Positions 1 to 11,399 of a stretch of 64,000 nt of DNA are shown one piece after another. The stretch's first letter is position 1. Every line of letters begins with the position of its first letter. The translations under genes were made by a program, and so were the position numbers. Source of the DNA: Epiperipatus broadwayi (taxonomy: Eukaryota; Onychophora; Udeonychophora; Euonychophora; Peripatidae); assembly GCA_028023455.1 (NCBI GenBank), contig JAQFVV010000180.1, forward strand, positions 2,480,001 through 2,544,000, written 5' to 3'. The notes under the pieces are model-generated. The model saw only the letters and a list, made by a program, of their open reading frames with translations, did no database searches and had not been told where the DNA came from.

Positions 1-535
1 AGGATAGTAAAAAAAATGATCAACAGCTGTTGAACCAAATCCAGGAGCAACAAGGCACTGAAATCTTTACTGCAACAGTAATCAATACTATAATTCCTGT
101 GGCAAAGATTAGCAATATAAAATGTTTTAGAGAAGAACCAGGTGGAAACCCTAGACACCATCTTGATAGCTTGAAAATCTGTCTCCAAGTGCAGAACATG
201 ACTGAGCAAGAAAAGAAGGCAAGGGATAAATTAAGATGTACGGCTCGGCATTGCAAGAATCAAAACCGGCAATATAAATTCAGGAAAAAAAAAACAAGCA
301 TGGCCAAGAGATCTTAAGCCAAGTAGTAAAGCATGGAGAAAAGTTAAAAAGTTCTTCCCAATATATAAAGGTCCATATACGTTAAAAAAGAAGTGTGGAG
401 AAAATGCTTTTCGGATGATAGTCACAGCATACAAAGATGGTATAATGCTCCAAACATAAAACCTTGCATACCACTGGACCCCGGAAAATTTAGAAGTTAA
501 AAAAGATAAATATAACTTGTTAGACTAAAAACAAC
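1..535 (+). pseudogene. LTR-retrotransposon integrase C-terminal remnant
   Basis: An open frame from about 30 to 317 runs into a second frame (301-457) across a poly-A run near 287-296, which looks like a frameshift. The second frame reads FFPIYKGPYTLKKKC followed by GENAFRM, which resembles the C-terminal domain of Ty3/Gypsy integrases (F-P-x-Y-x-G-P-Y with a following N-A). The upstream part is rich in K/R and Q and I cannot place it. The element is cut by the window edge. Gypsy rather than BEL/Pao is inference. Confidence 0.5.
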
Positions 536-1790
536 ATGGACTCTATTTAAGATACAGAAGATTGAATTATGGATAAATCATTAGTTGTATAGTAAAAGAA
601 AGAAAGTCTGTTAGTCAGTAACAAATTAAATATTACAGCAAATAGAGAGTAGGCTTAAACTCACTTGGCACAAAATTTTTACCTCTGACCTGAAGCAACC
701 GTTTTTTTTAACATTTTTTTTTGCTCACTAACTATTGGGAAATGAAGCAATGGATCTGAAGTCTGATCCATGCTTCACAGCCTTCTATAAACTTAGTATT
801 ACAGACCTGAATTAAGTTTAAAGTCCAATATCAGCAGGGTTTTGCATTAAAGCTAAAATTAATTACGTTTATATAATTTGTATTGCATTTAAATATTTTC
901 TTAAAAAAATTCCATTCTAAGATTAGATTTCTGTTAATAAAAATTACTTGTAAAATCTATTAGTCAAACATATATGTCAAGCATATATATATGAGTTAAT
1001 GCAAAATTCTGCTGAAATAAAATACTTATTTTATTAAAAGAAATAAGAATGTATTTTTCTTTTTAAATCTTGTTCAAATATTTAGTATGATTTGATTTTG
1101 AGATAAGCCCACCAACATTTTCTAAAAGAATGTATATTTTTAATTAGTGAGCCCATTCAAGTCAAATTAAAGATGGCCTTCTCTTTCTTTTTAATTAATA
1201 AAATTCAAAGTTTAAAGAAAGAAATTTAGAGTAAAAAAGTAAAGGTTATTTTTAGAAAGTGTTATCTTTAAACAAAGGAGCGCGGTGGGGCTTATCGAGA
1301 TCTAAGATCATGCAAACAATAGAAGGTAGCTGACAAAGAGGGTATAAATAAAAGTGAGAACAAAAGACTTGATTATTCAGAGTTTTCTTGCTGGCATTCA
1401 TATTTCTCTTGGGAGAACTCTTGGCAGATTTTGCTTTTGCTTGTTGAGATTTTATTCCATAGAGTTATACAACTGTCTTCAAAATCATGGAGAAGTTTGA
1501 ACATGCTCAAGCTAAAAGTCATATGAATTTGATGGATTCTACTATGCTTGGCTAGGCAAATAGCTTTGCCTATCGCTGAGGTTCCTAAATACCATCCAAA
1601 ATGCTGTAGTATCCACCTAATAGTGATCTGAACTCTGTGCCATGTTTGTAGGACTTTTTGTAAAACTATGCTACATATTTCTATTTTCCTTGTCCAGACA
1701 AATACCTATCGATGGTCGGATAAAGCCATGACGCCGCTCAACAGGAGCAAGGAACCAGGACGGTAATCATATCTCTCCTCCATTGAACTA
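536..1790 (+). repeat. Possible LTR or 3' flank of the element at 1-535
   Basis: Non-coding sequence directly after the integrase-like remnant. It contains a TATA box with a plausible initiator downstream (see 1343), as an LTR would. No second copy lies in the window, so LTR ends cannot be set. Confidence 0.3.
1343..1352 (+). promoter_or_regulatory. Candidate TATA box
   Basis: TATAAATAAA followed about 25-30 nt later by TTATTCAGAG, which resembles an arthropod-type initiator. It lies downstream of an integrase remnant, where an LTR promoter would be expected. TATA-like strings are common in AT-rich DNA, so this is weak. Confidence 0.3.
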
Positions 1791-1901
1791 TTTACTTTCT
1801 ACCCTTTTTTGTACATACCTTTTTTAAGTGCTTATTTGAATTATATTTCTGAAATGTATTTAATTATATTTGTTATGTAACCATTTTTATTAGACTAGTC
1901 T

Positions 1902-1903
<2 letters not shown>

Positions 1904-1940
<37 letters not shown>
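1904..1940. repeat. (AT)n microsatellite
   Basis: Uninterrupted alternating A and T over about 37 nt, with a shorter AT run nearby at 1953-1963. Confidence 0.9.
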
Positions 1941-1942
<2 letters not shown>

Positions 1943-2796
1943 CGTGATCAACTATATATATATTTAACCCTTTTTCCTTTTCTATTTTTCATTACTAACA
2001 TGTATATATATTTTGTAGTCCATTGCGGTTAAGTTTAAAAGTTAATTTTTTCATTTAAAATCTCTTTCCAATTTTATTTACGTTTCTAAATTCCATACCA
2101 GTAAGTTTCCTTTGTTTGCCAACTTGATCTCCTCGATAATGCCTCTTTTGTCTGCCACTGGCTTATTACGTATATCAGATTTAGCTATATACATTTTAAA
2201 TAATTTTTAAACTGTTTTAGCACAAAGCAATTAAAAAATGCTTTGTGAAAGATTTTTATTGTACTTTATCGAGGAAATTCGGGTTGACAATTTTATTAAA
2301 ATTGGGAAGAAAAGACTTAGACCGCAAAAATATATCGTTTAATCTGTTTTTAGTGTCTAATTAGTTTTTCATTAATTTAGGGGAATAGTGGAGGCCATTA
2401 AAAACATTCTTAATATTTTAAAGTCATTAATTAAACATTATTTAACTATCAAAAGCTTGAGTTTCCTAATTTTATTATAATGCTTTATTTTACTTTTCCA
2501 ATGATCCAGGCATGCAAAACACATGTTTCTTAGTACTTTTATTGCACATTTAACTATTTAGCTCCATAGGTGTTCCTGTCCATGTCTCTACCTCTGTTGC
2601 TAAGCTTTGTGGCCAGTGAGAAAATAATTTGTGTGTCTCAGATAATGTTTGTTTGTAATTAGCCTCGAGAATAGGCAAATAGGGCAGAGGTCATAGTATT
2701 CTTGATTTAATATCTCGTGTATGGATGGCCTTGAGGTACTTTTGCCTAGTATTTGAACTGCGTTAGACCAACATACATCATCTGACTGTCAAAGCA
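1941..2796. other. Unassigned AT-rich sequence
   Basis: No open frame, repeat family or RNA gene that I recognise. The last part (2640-2796) is less AT-rich and leads into the palindromic block that follows. Confidence 0.5.
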
Positions 2797-3668
2797 CTTT
2801 TCAGAGAGGTGTCAGGGTAGGTTCAGACACTAGATCTAAAAACACCAACCTAAAGCCAAGCACTTACTTAAAAGTTATCTATTGAGAGGAAAATCTGAAA
2901 TTTTCAGACATCTATATGTCTTGAAACTCAGATATCCAACTCAAATAGCTAGATGGGACTGATAGATCTTCAGCCATAACATATATTAGTAGTCATAGCA
3001 ATATAAAAATTGCATAAGACTTTTGGCAGAGACCTACCCTGACACCTCTTTGAGGAGTGCCAAAGCATGAAACCATGGACAGGGGTTTGAAAAGGGGTTC
3101 TTGACAGAGATATTTTAAGTGCTATCTCTGGCTAAGCATTTACCATAAAACTTGTAGAGGAATTGGCAATCCTCACTGTTTATAACTTACAAGCTTAAGA
3201 GATATGGTCATGTGATCTATGAATTGATCTATGACTTTTATTTTGTCTATTTATAGTCTCTGTCAAAAGTCTTATGCAATTTTTATATTGCTATGACTAC
3301 TAATATATGGTATGGCTGAAGATCTATCAGCCCCATATAGCTATTTGAGTTGGACAGCTGGGTTTGAAGACATGTAGATGTCTGAAAATTTCAGATTTTC
3401 CATTCAATAGATAACTTTTAGATAAGTGCTTGGCTTTAGGTTGGTGTTTTTAGATCTAGTGTCTGAACCTACCCTGACACCTCTCTTAGGAGTGCCAAAG
3501 CATGAAACCATGCTCAGACATTTGGGGAGGGATTCCTGACAGAGATATTTTAAGTACTGGCTCTGGCTAAGCATTTATCATAAATCTTGTAGAGGAATTG
3601 GCAATCCTCACTGTTTATAATTTGCAACCTTAAGAGATAGGGTCATGTGATCTATGACTCTTATTTTG
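2797..3668. repeat. Composite palindrome with direct repeats
   Basis: The segment 2797-3032 returns inverted at about 3258-3492, giving arms near 235 nt. The segment 3032-3252 returns in direct orientation at 3472-3668, including the strings GAGGAATTGGCAATCCTCAC and GTCATGTGATCTATGA. The block therefore alternates two units, one inverted and one direct. It has no coding capacity. It looks like a non-autonomous element or a rearranged dimer of one. Confidence 0.75.
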
Positions 3669-4610
3669 ACTATTGACTGCAATTGCTTTTTAAAATAGCT
3701 GTCTATCCCCTTGTTTAAAAATACATAGTATTTCTAGGTTTGGTCTCAAGCCCTAAATTATCGGAATCTATCGCCTCAAGACTGATTAACTCAAGAATTT
3801 AATTAAATTTAAAATTTATAATCTAGATTTGAAATCTGAGATAATTTATGAAATTTTAGAAGTATTCCCTAAGCTATTATAGTTAAGATTTTTCGTTGTA
3901 AACAATTTCCAATTTAGATTTTAAAAGTAACCTTTAATCTTTTCTAAGGTGATTTTAATTAGCAAGATTTTGAACTAATTTTACTTTTACCATATGCAGG
4001 TGTGGCCATTAATGACATTCTTGTTTACAAGCAAAAATCTTTTTTTAAACTACTTGACCAGTTTTTATTTTTAATTTTACATAAAATAAGAAATTCTTTT
4101 AATTAAAAACAACCTTTTAACATATTTTATGAAAACCTTTTTAACATATTTTTAGATAACTTTTAAATATATTTTGATATAACTTTTAAACATATTTTCA
4201 AAAAACTTTTGCCCTGAAATATATATATAAAACAAGAAAATCTTTTAACAGATTTTTTAAAGAAACATTTACCATATTTTTAGATAACAACTTTTAAATA
4301 TTTTAAAATCATGCCCTCTTTATACATAGCACAGATCATATATCCACATATGAATTTACAATATTAACAACAAAATTAATAATTTACTTCTAACTTTAAT
4401 AATATAATAAACATTTTTATAAATCTTAAGTAAACTTTACTAATCCTATCTAATTATAGCATCCTTTTGTGTGTCAATAAATAATACTGTTAGACAGACA
4501 TGAGTGTTTTACAAGCTATTTTAAAAATATTAACATTAAATAGGTTCGAACTTAGCACAGATGAGTGGGCCATTAGGTTTGATGATGAAATGATAAGGGC
4601 TGGAAGATTA
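3669..4610. other. AT-rich spacer with a degenerate minisatellite
   Basis: Between about 4110 and 4290 a short unit resembling AACTTTTAAACATATTTT recurs four or five times with drift. A 62-codon open frame at 4500-4688 (containing STDEWAIRFDDEMIRAGRLS) matches nothing I know and turns hydrophobic where it enters the PLE arm. I do not call it a gene. Confidence 0.4.
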
Positions 4611-5177
4611 TCGTTTCAATATTTAACTTTATTTTTCATTTCAATTTCTACATATCTTAATTTTTTATTATCTTATTCCATTCCTTAATTCCTTTTTTAT
4701 CCATATTTTATTCCTGCTTCTTTCATTTACTTAATTTTTATAAAATTATTTTTATATGTATTTTTTTATTTCTTACCTTATTCTCTACTTTTTCTCTCTT
4801 TCCTCCACCATTTTCTCTATATCATCATCATTCCTACATTCTTTTCCTTTTTTATATATTTATATACAGCTCCCTATATTATCTATCATACAAACTACTT
4901 ATTTTTTTTTTATATTAGTTTTCACTTTTTATTTTTTACCGTTTTTTATATTTATTTTTTATACTAAGATTGTTTTTAACTCCTCTTCCCTATTAATATT
5001 TGATGTTATCTTCTTTATTAAAATTGCCTCCCTTATTTTTCTATCTCTTCTACTACTTGCATAATGTATCATTCTAATATTCTTTTTTTCTAGTTTGTGA
5101 TGTTTCCATAAAATGCATATATATTGGTGATCCTCTATCATATTTATGTTGTTGTAACCTAGTATATAATTCAATAT
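4611..5177 (-). mobile_element. Penelope-like element fragment, left inverted arm
   Basis: The minus-strand frame 5174-4959 has a K/R-rich C-terminal stretch (HHKLEKKNIRM, then RKIREAILIKKI) shared with the plus-strand frame right of 5178. The arm is the reverse complement of 5178-5730. The two copies meet head to head at about 5178 and both begin inside the C-terminal GIY-YIG region, so both are strongly 5'-truncated. Confidence 0.65.
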
Positions 5178-6010
5178 ATACTAGGTTAAAACAACATAAA
5201 TATGATAGAGGATCACTGGTATATATGTACTTTATGGAATCAGGTCATAAACTAGAAAAAAAGAATATTAGAATAAGTTATGCAAGTAATAAATATATAC
5301 TAGATTAAAACAACATAAATATGATAGAGGATCATCGGTATATATGCATTTTATGGAAATGGGTCATAAACTAAAAAAAGAGAATATTAGAATAATAAGT
5401 TATGCAAGTAGTAGAAAAAATAGAAAAATAAGGGAGGCAATTTTAATAAAGAAGATAAAAACAATCTTAGTATAAAAAACTGTATATAAATATAAAAAAA
5501 GAAAGTAGAAAGAATGATGGGATAGAAAAAATGGTAGAGGAAAGAGAGAACAAGTAGAGAATAAGATAGGAAATAAAATATAAAAATACATTTAAAATTA
5601 ATTTTAGAAAAATTAAGTAAATGAAAGAAACAGGAATAAAATATGGATAAAAAAAGAATTAATGAATGGAATAAGCTAATAAAAAATTAAGATATGTAGA
5701 AATAAGTGAAATGAAAAATAAGATTAAATATATGAACATAGTAATATAAGAAAGATTTCATAAATATTACATTGAATTTCTAAAATTATGGCAAAGGTAA
5801 AATGTGAATTAATATAAATATAAAAATAATTAAGAATAAAAATAAATAAGAATAATAAGTTTAAGAAATAAAGTGATGTTAATAATTAAGTTGGTAAAAT
5901 TGTAAGATTATAATAGATATATGTATGAAATATATTTGTATTGATATAATGCTTAAATTTTGTAGATCTGATGAAGACTGCTAGGAACAGTCAAAACTGT
6001 AAAAAAAAAA
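5178..6010 (+). mobile_element. Penelope-like element fragment, right inverted arm with internal duplication
   Basis: The frame reads TRLKQHKYDRGS then GHKLEKKNIRISYAS, which fits the end of a PLE GIY-YIG domain (R-L-x-Q-H, later G-H). A block of about 106 nt is duplicated in tandem at 5185-5290 and 5291-5405. The copy ends after an untranslated tail with a hammerhead-like core near 5968. The mirrored arm is at 4611-5177. Confidence 0.65.
5963..6001 (+). ncRNA. Hammerhead-like core in PLE tail
   Basis: CTGATGA is followed by a possible stem II (GACTG/CAGTC around a short loop), then AAAAC and GTA. The second conserved block has AAAA where active hammerheads have GAAA, so the copy is probably inactive. 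Hammerhead ribozymes are known in PLE terminal repeats. The assignment rests on core similarity only. Confidence 0.4.
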
Positions 6011-6512
6011 TAAATTTATTTTGCATTAAAGTGTAAGAAGAGTGAAATGTTGTTATTATATGTTATAAAAACATATGTACTAGAGGTTTTGCCTGCAGTT
6101 TCTGGCTATGGGCACACTTTAGTTGTATTTATATGGTGTAATATTTCAACCATCTAGTATTAAATATTGAATGTTTTTATTTTATTTAAATTTTCCAATC
6201 ACACTTATTTTCTGTACTATTTGTAATTGTTGAATGTAATTCAAAAATTTAGATGTTTAAATTTTTTTAAAAACATTCAATATTTAATAATAGATGATGG
6301 AAATAATACAGCATATAAATATTCAAAGTTGCCCCAAATTCACAACTCAACCAGACTAGACAAAAAATAAATTTTAAAACACTACAAATAGGATTACTGC
6401 TACAAACAGACTTCTCAAAGGTAAAGAATTATAAAATAATATATTTAAAAGAAACAATATCCACAATTCTATTTATTTTCCATAAACCCTTAATACTAAA
6501 AGAACTTAAATA
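6011..6512. other. Spacer with a small inverted repeat
   Basis: An imperfect inverted repeat of about 27 nt (TATTAAATATTGAATG near 6155 against CATTCAATATTTAATA near 6270) is the only structure seen. Confidence 0.4.
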
Positions 6513-6513
6513 G

Positions 6514-6992
6514 CTAAACATTACATGATCACCATTTTTTATGCTTGCACAGAACTGTTATTAAAACAAACAAAACTCTTCATACAGTAGTGCCACTGGG
6601 TGCAAGCCAGAGTAATCAATGGATGCCAGAAGGTTTGTGCATAAACTCCCCATATAATGCCTACTCATCCAATATCCAGACTAGTTTCTAGCTGTGGCTT
6701 TCATCAGCGAGGAGCCTTGGATCTGAGAGCACTGCATCTAGATCTTGGGATATAATGCAACTCCACAGCAGCCACCTTTTATCTTTAGTTAACAACAAAA
6801 CTACGAATCTAAAATTTAAAGTACAATATTTTCAATACAAGCTCATTAGCTTATATAGTCATATAGGTCTGAACTCAGTTCAGTATAGGTCTGAACTCAG
6901 TTCAGTATCCATATATTTTAGTGTCTTTGTTTTTTTAATAACCATAGGCCACCACTATCCTATTGGATATGATTGGTATTAAACCAGTAATC
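6514..6992 (-). mobile_element. Hammerhead-bearing repeat (retrozyme-like), monomer 1
   Basis: A near full-length unit of the repeat seen across this window, starting with ACATGATCACC. It reaches the start of the next direct copy 473 nt later. About 20 nt of that length is a local duplication of the string GGTCTGAACTCAGTTCAGTA. The hammerhead motif lies on the minus strand. The cluster 6514-7729 is flanked by AACTTAAATAG (6503) and AACTTTTAAATAG (7730), a likely target duplication with a 2-nt indel. Confidence 0.75.
6676..6712 (-). ncRNA. Hammerhead ribozyme-like motif, copy 1
   Basis: Minus strand: CTGATGA, stem II AGC/GCT, then GAAAC, TA, GTC. One stem I arm reads CCTCG rather than CCTCA, and the other has lost a base, so stem I is weakened. 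Stem II has an A-U pair where other copies have G-C. Confidence 0.55.
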
Positions 6993-7147
6993 ATCACATG
7001 ATCACAATTTCTTATGCTTTCTCATAACTGTTATTAAACCAGGCAAACTCTCCATACAGTAGTGCCACTCAGTGCAGGACAGAGTAATGAATGGATGCCA
7101 GAAAGCTTGTGCATAAAATCCCTATCAAGTGCCTACTCACCCAATAT

Positions 7148-7187
7148 CCCCAGACTAGTTTCTAGCTTATGGCTTTCATCAGTGAGG
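7148..7187 (-). ncRNA. Hammerhead ribozyme-like motif, copy 2
   Basis: Minus strand: CCTCA, CTGATGA, stem II AGC/GCT around CATAA, GAAAC, TA, GTC, TGGGG. Stem I pairs CCTCA with TGGGG (one G-U). Conserved core positions match the hammerhead consensus. Confidence 0.65.
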
Positions 7188-7575
7188 AATTTATGGATTT
7201 TATGCATAAGCCTTCTAGAATTCATTGATCATTCGGGCTTGCACTGAGTGGTACTACTGTATGGAGAGTTTGCCTGGTTTAATAACAGTTAATGAGCAAG
7301 CATAAAAATGATGATCATGTGGTATTTAGTGGATTAATATTGATCCTGCCTAATAGGAAAGTGGTCGCTATGGTTATTAAAGAACCAAAGACACTAAAAT
7401 GTATGATACTGACCTGAGTTTAGACCCATATGACTATATAATCTGAGCTTGGATTAAAAATATTATTGTTTTCAATTTTAGATATAGTTTTAAAGTTAAG
7501 TAGAAATAAAATGTGGCTGCTGGAGGGTTGCTTTAGGTCCTAAGATCTAGGTGCAGTGCTCTCAGATCTAAGGCT

Positions 7576-7615
7576 CCTCACTGATGAAAGCTACAAGCTA
7601 GAAACTAGTCTGGGG
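7576..7615 (+). ncRNA. Hammerhead ribozyme-like motif, copy 3
   Basis: Plus strand: CCTCA, CTGATGA, stem II AGC/GCT around TACAA, GAAAC, TA, GTC, TGGGG. Core intact. Stem II differs from the GGC/GCC copies by a compensatory G-C to A-U change. Stem III is only A-U plus C-G closed by UA, so activity as a monomer is doubtful. Short-stem-III hammerheads are known to work as dimers. Confidence 0.65.
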
Positions 7616-7742
7616 ATATTCGACGAGTAGACACTAGGTATAGATTTTATGCACAAACCTTCTGGCATCCATTGATTACCCTGGCTTGCACTGAGTGGCA
7701 CTACTGTATAAAGAGTTTTGTCTGTTTTTAACTTTTAAATAG

Positions 7743-8021
7743 GTTATTTGATTCATAATCATGCATTTTTAATAATAAAAAAATTTTTAATTCTTTTTTC
7801 TATTTTATTTTTCTCAAAGAAAACAATCTCAGCTTCATCAAAATTAATGGTGTGGCCTGTATATTTTTCATGAATATTTATATTTTTAACCCAAACTGTA
7901 CCTTTATTTTTTTCATTTATGCTGAAACTACTCTGACCTATGTATATCTTCTTACAATAACTAGAGATAATATACACAGACCACGAATAGTCTTTCTATC
8001 AAAAATTTTCTTTGTATTATT
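7743..8021 (-). pseudogene. Penelope-like element, GIY-YIG endonuclease part
   Basis: The minus-strand frame 7977-7759 reads KIYIGQSSFS, later YTGHTINFDEAEIVF. This matches the PLE GIY-YIG pattern: Y-I-G-Q near the start, then T-G-H-x-I-x-F-D. The reading frame is open but the domain is short and lacks its upstream part, which lies beyond the palindromic insertion at 8022-8872. Confidence 0.65.
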
Positions 8022-8872
8022 TAGTGATTAAGCCAATGCACGTGCACTTTAAAGATAAATTATAAATTAATATTCTCTTTTTTTCAGACAGAAGATATAA
8101 TATTTTAGAAAGAATGGAATGAATCCACCCATTTTTTCAACCCAAACATTTATGTATGGGCAAATCTTAAGCATATGGAATGAGAGCAAGAAGGTGTTAA
8201 GCAATCACTTTATATTTGTTATGTTTGAAAGAATGATGTCTGGGAAATCTTTACAATTTACAACCCGTCATTCTTTAGTTGAAATTAAACACATATAATG
8301 AGATATTATTTTATATAGCACTATGTTTTAATACTGTAATAGTGATATTAGCAATTAAGCGAATGCACATGCGCTTTAAAGATAAATTATAAATGAATAC
8401 TCTAACTTTTTTCCAGACACAAGATATAGTATTTTAGAAAGAATGGAATGAATCCACCCATTCTTTCAACCCAAACATTTATGTATGGGCAAATCTTAAG
8501 CATATTGGAATGAGAGTGTGAAGGTGTTAAGTAAAATCACTTTAAATTATATATGTTTAATTTCAACTAAAGAATGATAGGTCATAAATTGTAAAGATTT
8601 CGCAGGTGTCATTCATTCAAACATAAATGTAATTTAAAGTGATTGCTTAACACCTTCATGCTCTCATTTCCATAGGCTTAAGATTTGCCAATACATAATT
8701 GTTTGTGTTAAAAGAATGGGTGGATCCATTCCATTCTTTCTAAAATACTATATCTTGTGTTTGGAAAAAAGTGAGAGTATTCATTTACAATTTATCTTTA
8801 AAGAGCATGTGCATTGGCTTAATCGCTAATATCACTATTACAGTATTAAAACATAGCGTCATATAAAATAAT
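8022..8872. repeat. Palindromic non-autonomous element with an extra half copy
   Basis: 8305-8872 is a near-perfect palindrome centred near 8590. Its ends are ATTATTTTATATAGCACTAT and the complementary ATAGCGTCATATAAAATAAT. 8022-8300 repeats the left arm in direct orientation, giving three arm copies. The arms contain GAATGGAATGAATCCACCCA. There is no coding frame. It separates the two halves of a PLE and so inserted later. Confidence 0.8.
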
Positions 8873-9560
8873 TCAAAGTAATAACCCTTTCCCAAGCAAT
8901 TTTCTTATTTCCAAACAAATTATTATTGTTATATACAATTTTATTATAAAAAAAATTTAAATGACAAATAAATAAAATTATTTTTTTATGCTTTATATCA
9001 TTACAAATATGTGAATTTATATATATGTTAACAAATTAATATCTGGAAATAAAGTTTTTGAAACAAAGATACTTTATTAAAATGATTTAATCTCTTATTT
9101 CTATAACAATAATTTATTAAAGCATCTACTTTATCAGATATAGATTGATAGCTATCAGGTTTAATAATAAATCTTAACTCATTACTATTAGCATAATGAC
9201 TATGTACCAAAAAAATATTCTTTACATTTCTAATCACCAATAGATCTAAAAATTTTAAGTTAACAAAAGTCTATCCCCATTCCTTCTACAACATATTTAT
9301 TAAAAGGTTCAATACAAACTCATTTACAAACTTTTAATTTATCATTCTCGACTATAAACAAACAATTATCCAAATATCTAACAAATAACTTTATAAAGGC
9401 GAAATTATATATCATATTATTCACCCTTCCTTAATTTTATAAACATTACCATTCTAAGTAAAATACAAATAATTTTCCAATAATAACAGCAAATCTTTAA
9501 TAACGTTAAAGCTTTATGCTTTTAATGTTTAGTATATAAATGTATACTAGAGATATGATA
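8873..9560 (-). pseudogene. Penelope-like element, reverse transcriptase part
   Basis: On the minus strand near 9395-9355 the frame reads IKLFVRYLDNCLFIV, the counterpart of the PLE catalytic box R-Y-V-D-D with the second Asp replaced by Asn. Upstream, near 9480-9420, ENYLYF and NGNVYKI match the usual N-T-Y-F...N-G stretch. Stops and shifts break the frame. The GIY-YIG end continues at 7743-8021. Confidence 0.55.
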
Positions 9561-10280
9561 TCAGAATTTTATTAAATGCAACAACTATACTCTTTTAGAT
9601 AATTACAATTATATGTTGAATAAGTGAAAGTACTTGATTATATTTTGAATAACGATATGAAAATTAAGATGAAATCTTTCAAGGATATATCCATTTTGTA
9701 TAATTTTAATTTGGACAAAGATGTGCAGATTAGTAAACTAAAAAAAGATTTTTGTAATTTTAAAAATAAATAGGCTGCAGATTCTGAAGAAATATTAATG
9801 ATAAACGAAGTTAAGTTTATCAAAAGTGAATGAAAACGAGGTTGTGAGTGAAGTAAGTTTGGCGGTTGAAAAAGAAAATGTGAAAAATCGCCATACATAA
9901 ATACACTTCATGTAATAAAGATATATGTTGGAGAACTGATGAGGGCTGGTTCAGCATTGGAGGTCATTTGTCTTTTATTGTATCTTTATTTATATTAAAA
10001 ATAAAAAGAGAGAAAAGTGTAGTTTGTTGCAATTTTTTGAAATATCTGGACTCATCAAATTATTCTATCTGGTCTCAGTGTTGTTTCTATTGTTTCATAT
10101 TTTAATAACAAAAGTAATAGACAAGATTTTATTAAATAATTAATGTGGAATATAATTATTATCTATTACAACAAAGACAAAGCACTTTCAAGAATTTTAT
10201 TGAGCCAAATAATCACGATATTATTGTGGTTCTAAACAATGAAAAAGCACTTTGAGTACGATTTTTGTTTCTTGGAAACT
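9561..10280. other. Unassigned sequence upstream of a LINE remnant
   Basis: The plus strand at 9640-9960 translates into broken K/E-rich stretches that may belong to the same LINE as 10281-11290. An 86-codon minus-strand frame at 9898-9638 looks like its shadow. No domain could be identified. Confidence 0.35.
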
Positions 10281-11290
10281 GCAAGCAAATTGCAAAAAAC
10301 AAATTTATATATTTTTATTGGATTTTGTTAAAGCATTTGATTTAGTCAATATGACAATTCTATGGTATTGTTTGAAATTAGCTAGTTATATACTAAAATT
10401 TTTTTTATATTAGCTTCTACATGATAAGGTTAAGGAAATATTAGTAGTACATGAGGAATGTATGAAAAATTTAAAATAAAAATTGTTGTTAATAAGGATG
10501 TTTATTTTTTCTGACATTGTTTTCAACTTGTTGGAGAGTGATTTGTGAAATTGCTTCTAGGTGGCTTAATGAAACAGGGTCAAAAGTACAGTACATATTT
10601 CATAGTTGAATTTATAAAGTGAATTGATTAAAAGTAAATACAAAAACTAACCTACCTCGAATTTTGTATTTATAATAATTAATATATATCTTAACTATTT
10701 GCTATTTGAGCCAGTTCAAATATGGTTTCCAAAGAGTTTATTTATGTTTTGAATGAAATATATAGTTTTTGGCTTATTTTGTAATGTTAAACACATATTT
10801 TTAATCATACAATGACTGAAGAAAAATCCACTACAAATTTAAATTTCAGTGGTTATTAAATTGAGAATATAAATCACTCTGTACAGTTTTAAAAGTAAAA
10901 AAGTGGATTTAGATGTTGAGGTACAACAGTCACCAATGTGCTGCTGTTGCTTTTAATAAGTCAAAAAATAGAATAATTCATTACAGGAATATAACTGCAA
11001 GTTAGCTATATATATATAATTATTTTACATATTTTATTGTATATAAGTCAAACTTGGAGACCCCATCATTGTAATATAAATCATTAAAAAATTACCATTG
11101 GAAGATGCTTTGTTAAAAAAATGTAAAATAAAATGGCAAAATCATAAAACCAATTATTGTGATATTCAGATTCCTGGATGTGATACTTTTAAGGCTATTA
11201 TTACTAAATGGTACATTCATTTGATTGGATATGTAAAATGCATGAATAATAGAAGTCTTCCTAACAGGGCATTTTCTGGTCATGGGTGAA
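10281..11290 (+). pseudogene. LINE reverse transcriptase remnant (C2H2-tail type)
   Basis: At 10321-10350 the frame reads DFVKAFDLVN, the RT motif D-F-x-K-A-F-D-x-V-N. Near 10560, RWLNETGSKVQY is colinear with a similar stretch in the LINE at 51.3-53.5 kb. The frame at 11098-11289 matches the region before the final zinc finger of that LINE. Many stops and shifts; inactive. Confidence 0.6.
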
Positions 11291-11399
11291 GTAGATTATC
11301 ACCTATGATGACATAAAAATTATTTTAAAACTTTAAAGAAGTATAATATAAATAGCTTTAATTGAGAAAATATAGAAGATAATAAAGTATACTGAAACA

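Larger units (their letters stand above)
6993..7729. mobile_element. Retrozyme-like repeat: direct copy plus inverted arms
   Basis: 6993-7190 is a second minus-sense copy in direct tandem with 6514-6992. 7195-7322 is a short inverted end, and 7322-7729 is a plus-sense arm complementary to the first copy. The cluster is therefore a direct dimer nested in a larger fold-back. The open frames here are by-products of repeat sequence and recur in every arm. Confidence 0.7.

Noticed and set aside
4756-5064. Hydrophobic frame that could be read as a membrane protein
   Set aside because: It is the antisense of the PLE left arm and its composition follows from T-rich codons.
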